Below, in pieces: positions 53,409 through 64,000 of a DNA stretch of 64,000 bases. Source of the DNA: Nemertoderma westbladi (Eukaryota > Xenacoelomorpha > Nemertodermatida > Nemertodermatidae); contig JAUCBJ010008093.1 of assembly GCA_032718475.1 (NCBI GenBank), positions 1-64,000 of the forward strand, written 5' to 3'. Under the pieces are notes generated by a model that made no database searches, was not told where the DNA came from, and worked only from the letters and a program-made list of their open reading frames with translations. Positions within the stretch are counted from its first letter, which is position 1; every line of letters begins with the position of its first letter. The translations under genes and the position numbers were made by a program.

Positions 53409-56054
53409 TTATATAAACCTTGGGATCTCTTCCGAGACCGCAAACCCACAGTGGCCCCCATCGAAGCTGGTCAACTAGAAACACATTTCGAAGATCTCCT
53501 AGGCTGCGCCAATGATCCCCCGGACTGCCCAAATATACCTTACACTACAGAGCAGGAAAGGACTGAACAGGAATGGTTTAACGAACCAATCACAGGGGCT
53601 GAAATTAAATCAGTAATCAATGAGGCTGCAAACAATAAAGCCAGTGGACCCGATCGACTATTTTACGAGCATCTGAAGCAAGGGCTGCCTATCATCCTAA
53701 CTTTCCTCACTCTGATCTACAACGCCTGTTTAAATGTAGGAACTCTGCCTTGTATTTGGCTCGAAAGCTTTATCATTATACTCTACAAGGGAAAAGGAAC
53801 CATAACAAATCCTGACAATTACCGAGGGATCGCACTTCTATGTGTACTTCTTAAGACCCTGACATCCATAATAAATAAGAGAATTCGTTTTAATATCCCG
53901 CCGACCTCGATACCTCAGGAGCAATTCGGGTTCACTCCTGGAAGGTCTACAATGGGAGCCATTAGTCAGTTAATAAGCGATATCGCAGAAGCTCTGAAAA
54001 GCCCTAACCCTAAGAACCGAAATACTTATGTTTTGTTTGTCGATTTCCGAAAGGCCTTTGATTCAATCAGCAGGTCAGTGCTACTATGGAAACTACACAA
54101 TTTTGGCATCAGAGGTAAGATTTACGACCTAATAAAGGCGTTGACTCATAACAAAATCCGAATATTTGATGGCCTCAGACTATCGAATATAATAAATCAA
54201 TTACGTGGAGTTTTACAAGGGGACTGCCTATCACCAACCTGCTTCATTTTATACATCGCAAACCTTGCCAATGCTATTCGAAACGCCGTCGCCCTCATAA
54301 AGTTTATATTTTATGCCGATGACTTGGCAATCTATGCAAGTAACCGCGAAGACATTCAACTTGTATTAGACATTTTGTATAAATGGTGTGTAGCCAATGG
54401 AATGAGTGTAAATCTAGTCAAAACAAAGGTTGTAAAGTTCAGAAGGGGTGGCCGATTGGCCGCTACCGATATGTTCCACTACGACAATAAACCGGTGATT
54501 ATTGCTAATCAATATGAATATCTTGGGGTCACTCTTCAGTCGTCCTTGAGTTTCACCGAGCACATAAAGGCAAAAAAGAAATCAGCCTGTAGCGTCATCG
54601 GCTCCCTTAACAATCTACCTCTACTGTCTACTGAAACTGGCATAAATGTGTTCCAAATGAAAATCTCCCCCATAGCTTCATACGCAATTAAGGAAATTGG
54701 TAAATATCTACGGCTACAGCATCTTAAAGATTTGGATATTATTAAAACAACCCACCTCAAACGAATGCTAGGGCTTCACACATCTGCCTCCTCGACACTT
54801 TGCCTGCGCCTCCTCAACGAGAATTCGTTTGTAGAGGACCTCGCCGTTAAGGGGGGGGTATACCCCCCCCTAAGGTAAAATTTTCAAATTATTGTTTCTA
54901 TATTTCACCTAGAGCAGAATTTAATGAGGATTACAAATCTGAAAACCGCTTAGTGAGGCCTCTTTCAGTTCTCGAGTTATCACTGTTTTTCCGTATGATG
55001 GTCTGTCCGTCAAATTGTAAGAAAGACAGAAGACCGACAGACTGACAAATAGACTAGATTCTACCAAAAATTAAAACTGACATCGGAAATGAAATCAGCG
55101 ACCCCGAAAACCCAAGTAACGAACATTTTAGCTTGTTGGTGTGCATCCTTCGTGCCAGAAATAATTAACCAACCAGAACACAGACAGCCAATTTTGGCGG
55201 GACGGTTTAAACTTTGAAGGGCATTTTCTCGGAATGACTTTTTTCATTTTCAAATTACTACTCCTCCGTCATTTTTCAACCAATTTTCTTCGTTTATGGC
55301 TCATTCGAACGAGCTTAGGAAGCTCTTTAAAAGTTATCTTATGGAATTTTGATAAATATTAAAATTTTTTCTAATTAGCCATTTTTAATTAAAAATATGA
55401 TAATTAATTAATTAAATTAATTAATTAAAATAAAATTGGCTAATTAAAAATTCTATAAGATAACTTTTGTAGAGTCGATCACGCTGAGTCCAAAAAAGTT
55501 GGTTTCAAGAAATTTGGACCAAAATTGAGGGACTAGTAGCAATTTTAGTGAAATCTTTAATTCCGCCGCCAGCCGCTAGGGGGAGGCTACAAATTTTCAA
55601 ATTTTCCTATAAAGGCTATTTGGCCTTCCATACAGTGGTTGACCTTGACAAAATAGCAATATTATCATTTAACAGTAATTGACAGCCATTTTAAAAAAAG
55701 GTTCATGGGGGGGTATACCCCCCCCTTAAGTTCCCAGGAGCATTTAACGTGGAGACTCTCTCTGCATACAGAGAGTTTCGCGCCGAGAGAGATGCAAACT
55801 TTGTCGCCGAACAATACTCCGATGGCCCAGCTTTCTCCTCGGCAACGTGGAAGAAGCCTGGTCAGAAGAACCGGCACCTGGTCGCGCGAGCGACAGCCCA
55901 CGGATTTCACCACAAGCTGTGTCTGAACAACCGGGGGTTCCATGAACTCTCCTCTAGCTGCGTCTGCAGATTCTGTATGGAATCGTCCCAGTCGCGTTAC
56001 CATGCGCTTCATTGCCCTCAATGTCCTCCTCTCTCGGTGCTGTCACTCTCATAA
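53409..56054 (+). pseudogene. LINE (non-LTR) reverse transcriptase, 5'-truncated and split
   Basis: Coding starts abruptly at 53,409 (WDLFRDRKPTVAPIE). The RT domain has NPDNYRGIALL, FGFTPGRSTMGA, LFVDFRKAFDSI, GVLQGDCLSPTCF and FYADDLAIYAS, so its active site is intact. At 54,850 an 875-bp TTAA-flanked element interrupts it. The same reading phase resumes at 55,730 and ends with a CCHC-type finger (CRFCMESSQSRYHALHC) and a stop at 56,054. The endonuclease region is missing. I/Jockey-like by RT style; clade uncertain. Confidence 0.85.
54851..55725. mobile_element. TTAA-flanked element with G8-TATA-C8 ends
   Basis: Flanked by TTAA (54,847-54,850 and 55,726-55,729). The ends are AGGGGGGGGTATACCCCCCC-type palindromes on both sides, so each terminus is itself a perfect palindrome. 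Inside is a hairpin: AAAAGTTATCTTATGGAATTTT near 55,327 against its inverse near 55,450, around an ATTAATTA-rich core. It has no coding capacity. TTAA target use is typical of piggyBac-type elements, but these ends do not look like usual piggyBac ends. Confidence 0.82.
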
Positions 56055-56635
56055 ATTAGTTTCCTTCACAACACGGCTCGCCCCACAAACAGACAATACT
56101 TAACTGGTATTATCTTTTATCATGCGGTTTTTTTTTTTTTTTACTAATAATCACTATTTAATCAAATTTTACAATTTTTACCCCGGCTGGGGGTGTATCT
56201 TTAAATATATATAATTATATAAAGAAAAAACAATAATAAGATTCTCCAAATTTAATTGACGAACTTTATATGAATCTATTTACTTTATCATACATCAATA
56301 TATTAATATACTTGAATTACAAAATATAGTTTGAGGGACGAAGGATTACTGTATGTACATATAATAATATACATTGTATATGAATATTGCGTGTTCAGTT
56401 AATTAATTACTACTTAAATACTTAATAACAAATTACTAACAAATACTAGTAATGTAATAAAATATAATGAATTATTATTGTTCCTAACATCAACAGGGGA
56501 GATTTGTTTTTGAACTTTATCAAGTTCGGCTTCAGTATTGTGGTTCAACAAATTGATTATTATTACTAGTAGTACAGTATAAACGACTAGACAACCTGAT
56601 TATGACACATCCCAGTGATTTTATACACAGAAACA
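56055..56635. other. No gene seen
   Basis: AT-rich spacer after the LINE, with a T16 run near 56,127. It includes the presumed 3' region of the minus-strand SMYD gene. Confidence 0.5.
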
Positions 56636-59362
56636 TCAGGAAATATTAAAGGAATCGGTTTCTTTGCAATACGACACCGCATTACTCCCACTCACGTGGC
56701 AACCCTCCAGCAACTCTCGAGGTATCGGCAACCCCCGCGTACTAAAGTACCACTCCAAGTAACTCGCCTGCCAGTCTTTATACAGAGGATGATCCGTACC
56801 GTGGGTGGACACAAACATTCTACCGCACTCCTCCAGGAAGCCACCCGCCGCGCTCATATTACCGGCGTACAACTCCAACGTAGCAACACGGAACAACTGC
56901 ACGGATAACTGAGGGTAAACCTTCGGGTAATAATGTCTGTAACCAGACAGATTGCGCTTGGCGTACTCTAAAGCTTCGCTCCAATACTTTAAACCTACGC
57001 AAGCGTCAGTGGCTTTATCACAAATCTTTAAGTAAACTAGGCTGATCGGAGCGACAATTCCTTCGCAACTGTTAATAAACTCTTTCGTTATTTCGTAAAG
57101 ATTTCTTTCTGACTCAGAATTAGTTAGTTCTTTTAAGATTACTTCACCTTTCTCTAACAGAGATGCTCCTTTTTCTTTTTGCGCCGCTATCGCTCCCACA
57201 ATGCAATCGCATCCATCGCAAGTAATCGTTGTATCGTTAGGAATCATGGGTAACTTACACGTAGTGCAAGGACACACTACGTAGCTATCTCTTTCATCAA
57301 TTTGAGAACAAAGCGTGCAGCTACAACGGAATAAAAACTGTTTACTTAACCGTCTCTGGATCTCTTTACGACTCGAGAGAAGATCTACGTAGGATATCGA
57401 GATTTCGGCATTCATATCCAGGTCTTCAATGGCGCGCAGGTCGGCCTTCAATCCGTTGTAAACGACGGCGCAGTTGGGTTGACAGTCGTGGTTCACTAAA
57501 GACAATTCGGGGTAGACGCCGTAAGCAATATTCACTGCCATTTCGAGGTCTGTGATGGTGAAGGTGTTGCAGAGGACAGAACCCGCCAGTCGCTTTATCT
57601 CATTGTCCGAACGGTCCGTGGAAGCCATGGATTTTACTAACTCCAGTATCATCTGTAGATCCATAGAGGACAAGGGTTGGGAGCATAGACCGATGGGGGA
57701 GTTTGGGATAGCGGATTGGTTAGCGGTGGGTTGTTCCTTGGATGCATCGAGTTTCCGCAGAAGACGACTGACCAATCGGATGGTCTCGGGTGGTTGGCTG
57801 GGTTGATGGGTCGGTTGATAGAGGTGACGAAGAGCACGACACTCCCCACGGTGCTGGGAATGCCAATCTCGCGTTTGACACTCAGTACTGCAGTACCACG
57901 ACAATTTGCAACCCGTGCAGCGTTGCAGTTTATGAGATGTTGAACCTTGCCGCAAACAACAGTCGCATCGTTGGCCCTTGAACTTATTAAGGATGACGTA
58001 TGCGTATGGTTTGCTACTAAGCAACACGGTCCCCATAGATACATTATCTGTGGTACGAATACCACGTCCCCGTCCTGGGATAGAAAATACATTGCACAAA
58101 TGTGGATCCATACTGCTATTACCCCCTTTTGAAGATCCTGACCGACTTGTGCTCCTCAGCCACTTTGGATAAATCTTAGGAATAGTAGGAACAGTTACAT
58201 TTTCTGTTTTATTGTCCTTTGATCCCCCTCTACTTTTGCTTCTTTTACCCCTTTTCGAAGATCCTCCTCGACTGTTGCTTCTTTTACCCCTTTTCGAAGA
58301 TCCTCCTCTACTTTTGCTTCTTTTACCCCTTTTCGAAGATCCTCGTCGACTTCTGCTTCTTTTACCCCTTTTCGAAGTTCCTCCTCGAGTTTTGCTTCTT
58401 TTACCCCTTTTTGAAGATCCTCCTCGACTTTTGCTTCTTTTACCCCGTTTCGAAGATCCCGATCGACTTGTGATCTTCAACCAATTCTTTGGATAAATCT
58501 TAGGAATAGTAGGAACAGTTACATTTTCTGTTTTATTGTTCTTTGATCCCTCACGACTTTTGCTTCTTTTACCCCTTTTTGAGGATCCTCCCTTTTTGCT
58601 TCTTTTTACCTGTTTTGGAGATCCTCCTCGACATTGGCTTCTTTTACCTTTTTTCGGAGAGCCACCTTGACTTTTGCTTCTTTTACCCCTTTTTGAGGAT
58701 CCTCCCTTTTTGCTTCTTTTTACCTGTTTTGGAGATCCTCCTTGACATTGGCTTCTTCTACCCTTTTTCGCAGAGCCACCTTGACTTTTGCTTCTCTTAC
58801 CCTTTTTAGGAGAACCTCCTCGACTTTTATTTCTTTTACCTATTTTTGGAGATCCTCCTAGACTATTGCTTCTGTTATCCCTTTTCGGAGATTCACCTTG
58901 AGATTTGCTTCTTTTACCCTTTTTCGGAGATCCACCTTGGGTTTTGCTTCTTTTAACCTTTTTTGGAGATCCTCCTCGACTTTTGTTTCTTTTACCTATT
59001 TTTGGAGATCCACCTTCAGTTGCTTGTTGTAGATCAACATCACCTAAGTAATAAGTTAAATAATAAATAAACAATAATTACGTCATCATATTATTCGTTT
59101 AATATTTTATTAATTGATGAGGTAATATTGATCTACTACTACATTCGTGACTCATACCTTGTTGCCCTTGTATAGCAACACATCCTTGATTTAGTTGCCA
59201 CCCTTCGGGTGTTGGCATTGCGATTGGTCCTGATAATAGCCTCCAATCGTCGCCATCTTGCAAAAGTGGAAGGCCATTCCTTTGTCCTGTGGCTGGGCTC
59301 ATAACGCTTACAGACTCTCCAGCAACCGTTGTCCCTTTAGTTTTTGTTTGATTCTTAGACAT
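56636..59362 (-). CDS. SMYD-type SET/MYND protein with a basic SPKK-repeat N-terminus (2 exons)
   Basis: Exon 1 is 59,362-59,158 and exon 2 is 59,043-56,636, joined by a 114-bp GT-AG intron (CAACAAG|GTATGAG to TTACTTAG|GTGATG, phase 1). The product is 870 residues. Residues about 78-375 are tandem 13-residue repeats, GGSPKKGKRSKSQ or GGSSKRGKRSKSR, broken twice by a KTENVTVPTIPKIYPK linker. The SET domain starts near 385 (GRGRGIRTTDNVSMG), the MYND zinc finger is about 428-470 (CDCCLRQG ... CTGCKLSWYCSTEC), NHDCQPNC is near 585, ISYVD near 622 and the post-SET cysteines CSCTLC near 643. A helical C-terminal part ends at 870. SMYD proteins are lysine methyltransferases; the basic tail is not usual for them. 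The repeats are SPKK-like, as in sperm histones, which suggests DNA or nuclear targeting. Confidence 0.85.
58225..59010 (-). repeat. 39-bp coding repeat of the SMYD N-terminus
   Basis: About 18 units encode 13-residue basic repeats. N-terminal units are mostly of SPKK type and C-terminal ones of SSKRGKRSKSR type. Two copies of a 19-residue linker (near 58,510 and 58,180) show that a larger block was duplicated. Confidence 0.88.
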
Positions 59363-59815
59363 CCTTGTTAGAATTTATATCATATGTATGTAAAATCATC
59401 TATAAAATCATCTGTCATTTATATGTAAAATATCATATAAATTATCTCTACTCTAATTAATGTCTGTCAAAACACATATTTTTTATTACATTAGTCAGAA
59501 AGATAAATTATAGCACCGATTCTTACATTACTACTGTAGCTACCGGTACCGGTACCTTAAAAACAACAACTATCATTAAAAAATGATAGCTAACATCTCC
59601 CAAAAGGTGAAACGTATGTTTTAGAACAAAAGACCTCATGAAAATAGCCAAAATGATCAAAATTTTGGGTACCGGTAACTGGTGTATTGTAGCCTAATGC
59701 CCCTATTTCATGCAGCCAGCTTGGTATGTTTATTTTTTATAGCTAGTTTTTTTTAGAAATTCTTCTAAGACATATTAAATATTTCTTAAAATTGAAAATT
59801 ATCCATGACCGGGTA
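59363..59815. other. Upstream region of the SMYD gene
   Basis: AT-rich, with a TACCGGTACCGGTACC run near 59,541. From about 59,680 there is a diverged left end of the foldback family described next. No promoter motif is clear. Confidence 0.4.
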
Positions 59816-59823
59816 CTTCTTAT

Positions 59824-60578
59824 GGTACTAGTGTGTTATAGCTACACCCCCCTCAAAATTTTTATTACGAGCTAGTTTTTGCTATTTCTTTTTTTTGAAA
59901 TGTTCTAGAACATGAAATACATTTGAAAAAAAATAATAAAATGTTCTAGAACAAATATTTTTTGTTCTAGAACAAAAAATTAAAAAATCATACAAATTTT
60001 ATTTTTTGTTACACTAATGCCGCCACGCCAAACTCCACATTCTAAGGCGAAACATAGGTATCAAGAGGTCAACTTTCGCCCAACAGCTAGCAGAGTTTAG
60101 GTGGAAGATGTTACACAAAGAACATCCATTTTCTGATCTATTGCATTTGATTAGAAAATAATACCCGCTGCGCGACGTCTGCTAAATAATAAATATTACA
60201 CAGTATATGTATTCTAAGCATTAATCATTAATTTATCTATGTAACTAACTACCTGTATCATTAATTTCTGAATATAAGGACCTCAATAAAGTGAATTTTT
60301 AATTTTAATCAGCTATTAAAAAAATACTAGCTCTTTCTAGCTTTTCTAGTTCTGAATAGCTAACATGTTCTAGAACATTATTAAAAAAGAAAAATAGTAC
60401 ATTAATTTTTTAAATTTTTTTAAATATTGTTCTAGAACAAAAAATATTTGTTCTAGAACATTTTATTATTTTTTTTAAAATGTATTTCATGTTCTAGAAC
60501 ATTTCAAAAAAAAGAAATAGCAAAAACTAGCTAGTAATAAAAATTTTGAGGGGGGTGTAGCTATAACACACTAGTGCC
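59824..60578. mobile_element. Inverted-repeat element with an 8-bp duplication and seven TGTTCTAGAACA palindromes
   Basis: CTTCTTAT flanks it at 59,816-59,823 and 60,579-60,586. The ends GG(T/C)ACTAGTGTGTTATAGC are inverted copies and the arms run about 150-190 bp. TGTTCTAGAACA occurs at 59,901, 59,942, 59,963, 60,366, 60,428, 60,449 and 60,490. An 8-bp duplication fits hAT-type non-autonomous elements. Confidence 0.85.
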
Positions 60579-60651
60579 CTTCTTATCCCGGTAGTGTACA
60601 AATTTTGCAATTTTTATCAGGCAAGGTACGATGTCTGGCTTACTAGGTTTC

Positions 60652-60730
60652 CTCAGTGTGGTATCGGATTCGAACCTGGGACCTCGAGGTGTGAGCTGAA
60701 ACAACAACCTCTATGGCACAGGACTAATAT
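60652..60730 (-). repeat. tRNA-like unit (SINE head or tRNA relic)
   Basis: On the minus strand an A-box-like TGCCATAGAGG (60,718-60,708) is followed by a perfect B box GGTTCGAATCC (60,676-60,666). Stems do not pair well. A related CAACCTCTA.G.CACAGG block recurs near 61,700. Confidence 0.45.
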
Positions 60731-63120
60731 GAATTTTAAAGCCAGCTAAAATGTGTTAACATAGGCCTACGCTGTGTTTTTAAGGTGTTTGGAGACAGAG
60801 ATGGTATTTACACCAACAAACTAGCTATGAGATCAACATTTATATCAACAGTATTTAGCATTTTAGTGATTCTCTGGAAACATTATTCTCTTTTATAAAA
60901 TCGACAGTAGGCCTAGGTATTCATATTCATGCACTACATATGTGCCACTTTGTGCGTAGAAATCGTTGTGGGGTAGGACTACCGGTACTAGTAGCATAGG
61001 CCCTTGTGTTTCTGTTTGTCTTCTGTGCTATTTGACCTTCTGACAGTAAGATGATGGTAGCTAGTAATTTTGATTTTGTGTTAGCTAGTACTTTATATTA
61101 TAGTTTTTGACTAATTTTTATCTGGTAAAAATTGATTTATTATATATTACCTCCCATAAATTTTACTAGCTATCATCATAATTTAATTGAAAATTTCAAA
61201 ATATTAAAGGATATTATTTTATTTATTTTATACTCGTTTTATAACAATCCCATTCTTTTTAAATACAAACCTGGCTTTTGTCTATAAAATTTTTAGAACA
61301 AAAAAACATTTTTTAGAACATTAATCTTTTCCAAATAAAATAGCTAACATGTTCTGGTACATTTCAAAAAAAGAAATTCACAAAAACTATCTAGTAGATA
61401 AAATTTGGTGAGGGGTGTACGCATACTGCACCAGTACCCAGTCGAATGGATGAAGATGATTGCGTCGAATTCCCCCCCCCCCCCCCTCCCCCTCCCCCTA
61501 TCTGGGTGTTTCTTATTATCATTTATTATTGGAGCTGTTCAAGGTGTCTTAACCTCAACTGATAGTTTATTTTATCGAAAATAACTTATCTCTCTGTTGT
61601 AGAGACAAGTTATGATAGTGCAATGCATACTTTTTAACATGGTAGTTTGCAAATTTTTGGAATTGCGAAATTCTTATGATGAAATTAATATCTCATATTC
61701 GTTAACAACACAACCTCTAGGACACAGGTATGTACTTGAGATATGGAGTAGGACCTGTTAATTTTAAAGCCAGCTGCCATTTTATTGTCTCTAATTTATA
61801 TTAATGTATTTTTTAAGGTGTGGGGAGGATTACTCCTATGTTTGCGCCAGTTATTTTCGGTAAAATAAACTTATCATTCGAGGTTAAGAGCCCTCTAGAA
61901 CAGAAGGGCATGAGGGGGGACATGTTAAAACGGGGAGATTAATTATTACAGATGTTGAAGACCGACACCCGCTGGTAAAGTTCCAATAGAACCATATGGT
62001 TTGAATCCCGGTCCCAGCGATAATTTTTCAACAAGTCAATATCTCTCAATATGATTCTATTTGAATTTTACCAGCGGGTGTCGGCCTTAAACATCTTTAA
62101 TACCCCTAGAACAGTTGTTATAATAAAACTGTATAGCAACAAGCACCACGAATATACAGCTATATGTTAACATGCTTTGTTAAAGAAATCCAATAAAAAT
62201 GTAGGCCTACCTACCTAAGGACAAATTATAAATGGTTATTTCCTAACTTTGTTGAATATTCTGGAATTGCTATTTTTCCAGTTGGTATGATAACTAATTA
62301 AATGGCGAATAATAATAATACAGTTATTACATCACCTCCTGTGCCGTAGGCCTATATTCAATCAATTCAACAACAACTTCCCTTAAACAAATGGCAACCG
62401 ACATAGACGAAGAGCGTGACAAAACCATAATGTCTTACGGCGATCTCATACTGTAGCTACTGTAGTATTATCCAGACACTGTTGTGTTTTTATAAGAAAA
62501 TATTTATGGAAATTAAAGTATTTTTCAAGTTAATGTGCTAGAATATAGCATTTTCTACGAAATTTTGGAGAAAAAAAATTTTTGGAGAAATTTAGGCTTA
62601 ACACTTTTGGAAAACTTAATATTTGGCAAAACGTCAACCTGTTAAACCATTAAATTGTCAAAAGTTGTCATACTTGCAAAAAGATGTCAAAAGATGTCAA
62701 GCCACACAATTATTATGTGGATTAAATCTTTTTTGCAATATTATGTGTGTTTTAACACTCTTTGACTTATTACAAATCCGGATTGTGGCTTAACTTTCTT
62801 GTATTTTTAAGGCATTTTTTCGTATTATTGGGCAATAGGATCTCATAAATTAGGTAGCTTACACTTTCCTCTATCGAATGATACCAAAAACTCAATTTCG
62901 ACAAAATGTGGGATAACACCCTATTATTGCATAACACCGTCCAGTTGGTCTAAATACCACCTCAGTTGCCTTACCTCATACAGGAATAAACACCGTAGAT
63001 TTTATATATTCACGATGATTTAAGTACAACTGACATGTTGTTATTTAAATTAGAAAGTGTACATGTAAATGTTAATTAATGTAAATATTAAGCCTAATAG
63101 GAAAGTGCTACAACATAAAT
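60731..63120. other. Non-coding, repeat fragments only
   Basis: A diverged right end of the 59,824 family lies at 61,270-61,440. A C-rich run is at 61,472-61,498. An inverted repeat of about 45-bp arms (AGATGTT..GACCGACACCCGCTGGTAAA) lies at 61,951-62,097. A paired repeat (AATTTTAAAGCCAGCT) is present near 60,735 and 61,770. I see no gene. Confidence 0.45.
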
Positions 63121-63132
63121 ATGCAAATGCCC

Positions 63133-63756
63133 ATTGCTATGGTAACAATAAGGACTTCACTGGTGATCATAACGGTAAACTACTGTATGTATACTAACCA
63201 ACCGAGATATAAACACATGGACGCAGTTGAAGTATGCAGGCCTACAATATGACTTTTTCGAGATTTTTTGCAGATTTCCAATAGTTTTCAAGTGTCATGG
63301 CAACAGAGTCAGACCTACTTGGTCTTTACTTAATTGTCTGGAATTAACAATATTCAAGGTATTTGACCCTCAATGGATTTTATTTTACTTTCATGGTAAC
63401 AACTGCATTTCACATGACGAAACATTTCAGAAGGTCATAATTTTCTTGCTTCCATGGTTACGGGGAGGCTGCCAATTAGTTTCAATGGAGCCACTGCTAG
63501 AAAATGAAGAGTGTGACATGCACAATATATTTATAGTTTTTCATGATTTTGAACACGTATTGGGTAACGGTTTAAGAAATTCCTGATATTTACCGTAAAA
63601 GGACGTTTTATGAAGTAGTTGCCATGGCAACCGGGTTTTGAAAATACCACAATCGATTCTCTGATGGCGATTTAGTGGGGAGTAGGTAAGGGTTATTATT
63701 CTGTAGGAGTCTTGGAAAATTATGCTTTATAAATGACCCCCTGTAGCCATGGTAAT
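63133..63756. promoter_or_regulatory. Cluster of six X-box-like CATGG palindromes
   Basis: The perfect site is GTTGCCATGGCAAC (63,618-63,631). Variants are ATTGCTATGGTAAC (63,133), GTGTCATGGCAAC (63,292), TTTCATGGTAAC (63,389), GCTTCCATGGTTAC (63,448) and GTAGCCATGGTAAT (63,743). RFX factors bind GTNRCC-N(0-3)-RGYAAC. No gene was identified next to it within the window, and the cluster may be a decayed tandem repeat. Confidence 0.4.
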
Positions 63757-64000
63757 TGGGACTCTTTCTTATTAATATGCGGATTTTTCGTGGAACCATT
63801 GATTTTGATATTCACATAACTTTTGCGCTTCGTAGTAGCAATTTTCTTGCTTTTGTAAATTTTTTGCATATTTGCCATTTTAATAGCATAACAGACTCAA
63901 CTAGTATGCAATATATTGTATACCCTATGGTAATACAGATCAGCTAGGGGTAAATGTGAAGTTAATTACCGCAGATTTATAATAATACTACAATATTTCC

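Noticed and set aside
58212-58809. Plus-strand ORFs rich in LLLLLPLFEDP and CFFYPFSKI
   Set aside because: They are the complement of the basic SMYD repeat. The resulting hydrophobic runs imitate membrane segments.
63227-63947. ORFs near the right edge of the window
   Set aside because: They run through the X-box-like cluster with no domain and no splice signals that I can support.

Overview
The window is eukaryotic and almost certainly from an animal. It contains BEL/Pao LTR retrotransposons, LINEs, many non-autonomous DNA transposons, an amine-type 7TM receptor and a SET/MYND protein, and two host genes carry short GT-AG introns. Frequent TAGGCCTA and ACCGGTA words and the transposon mix suggest a marine invertebrate, but I cannot name a species. 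There is no sign of prokaryotic organisation.

Layout. 1-11,200: an LTR-like sequence, then an intact 2834-codon BEL/Pao polyprotein and a 3' tail with a broken small ORF. A 20-nt hairpin motif occurs eight times in this element, in three reading frames. 11,200-18,400: non-coding DNA with a tRNA-like unit, a CCAAT/TATA tandem repeat, a 146-bp satellite, a large foldback and a LINE 3' end. 18,421-22,397 (minus): an aminergic-like GPCR with 28 tandem 28-residue repeats in intracellular loop 3 and a small TM7 exon. 23,300-27,800: a Pao-type gag-protease remnant (minus) cut by a second LTR copy. 27,800-40,072: a second, decayed BEL element containing three separate insertions, each with target duplications. 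36,800-48,720: a large inverted arrangement in which the second and a third BEL element face each other, each followed by related tails and an unrecognised ORF family. A third LTR copy lies in the loop. 49,336-50,643 (minus): an MFS transporter resembling SLC18B1. 53,409-56,054: a LINE split by an 875-bp TTAA-flanked element. 56,636-59,362 (minus): a SMYD-type protein with a long basic SPKK-repeat N-terminus. 59,800-64,000: foldback elements and a cluster of RFX X-box-like palindromes.

Host genes are few (GPCR, MFS transporter, SMYD protein), and I see no functional link between them. The rest is layered transposon history. The precise target-site duplications, plus the uninterrupted third BEL copy acting as an empty site, let several insertions be defined to the base.

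The most unusual items are the multi-frame coding palindrome of the first BEL element, the loop-3 repeat array of the GPCR, the SPKK-tailed SMYD protein, the unrecognised ORF family beside the BEL tails, and the clustered 5' splice-site words in BEL coding strands. All family assignments are from reading the sequence; no database search was run.
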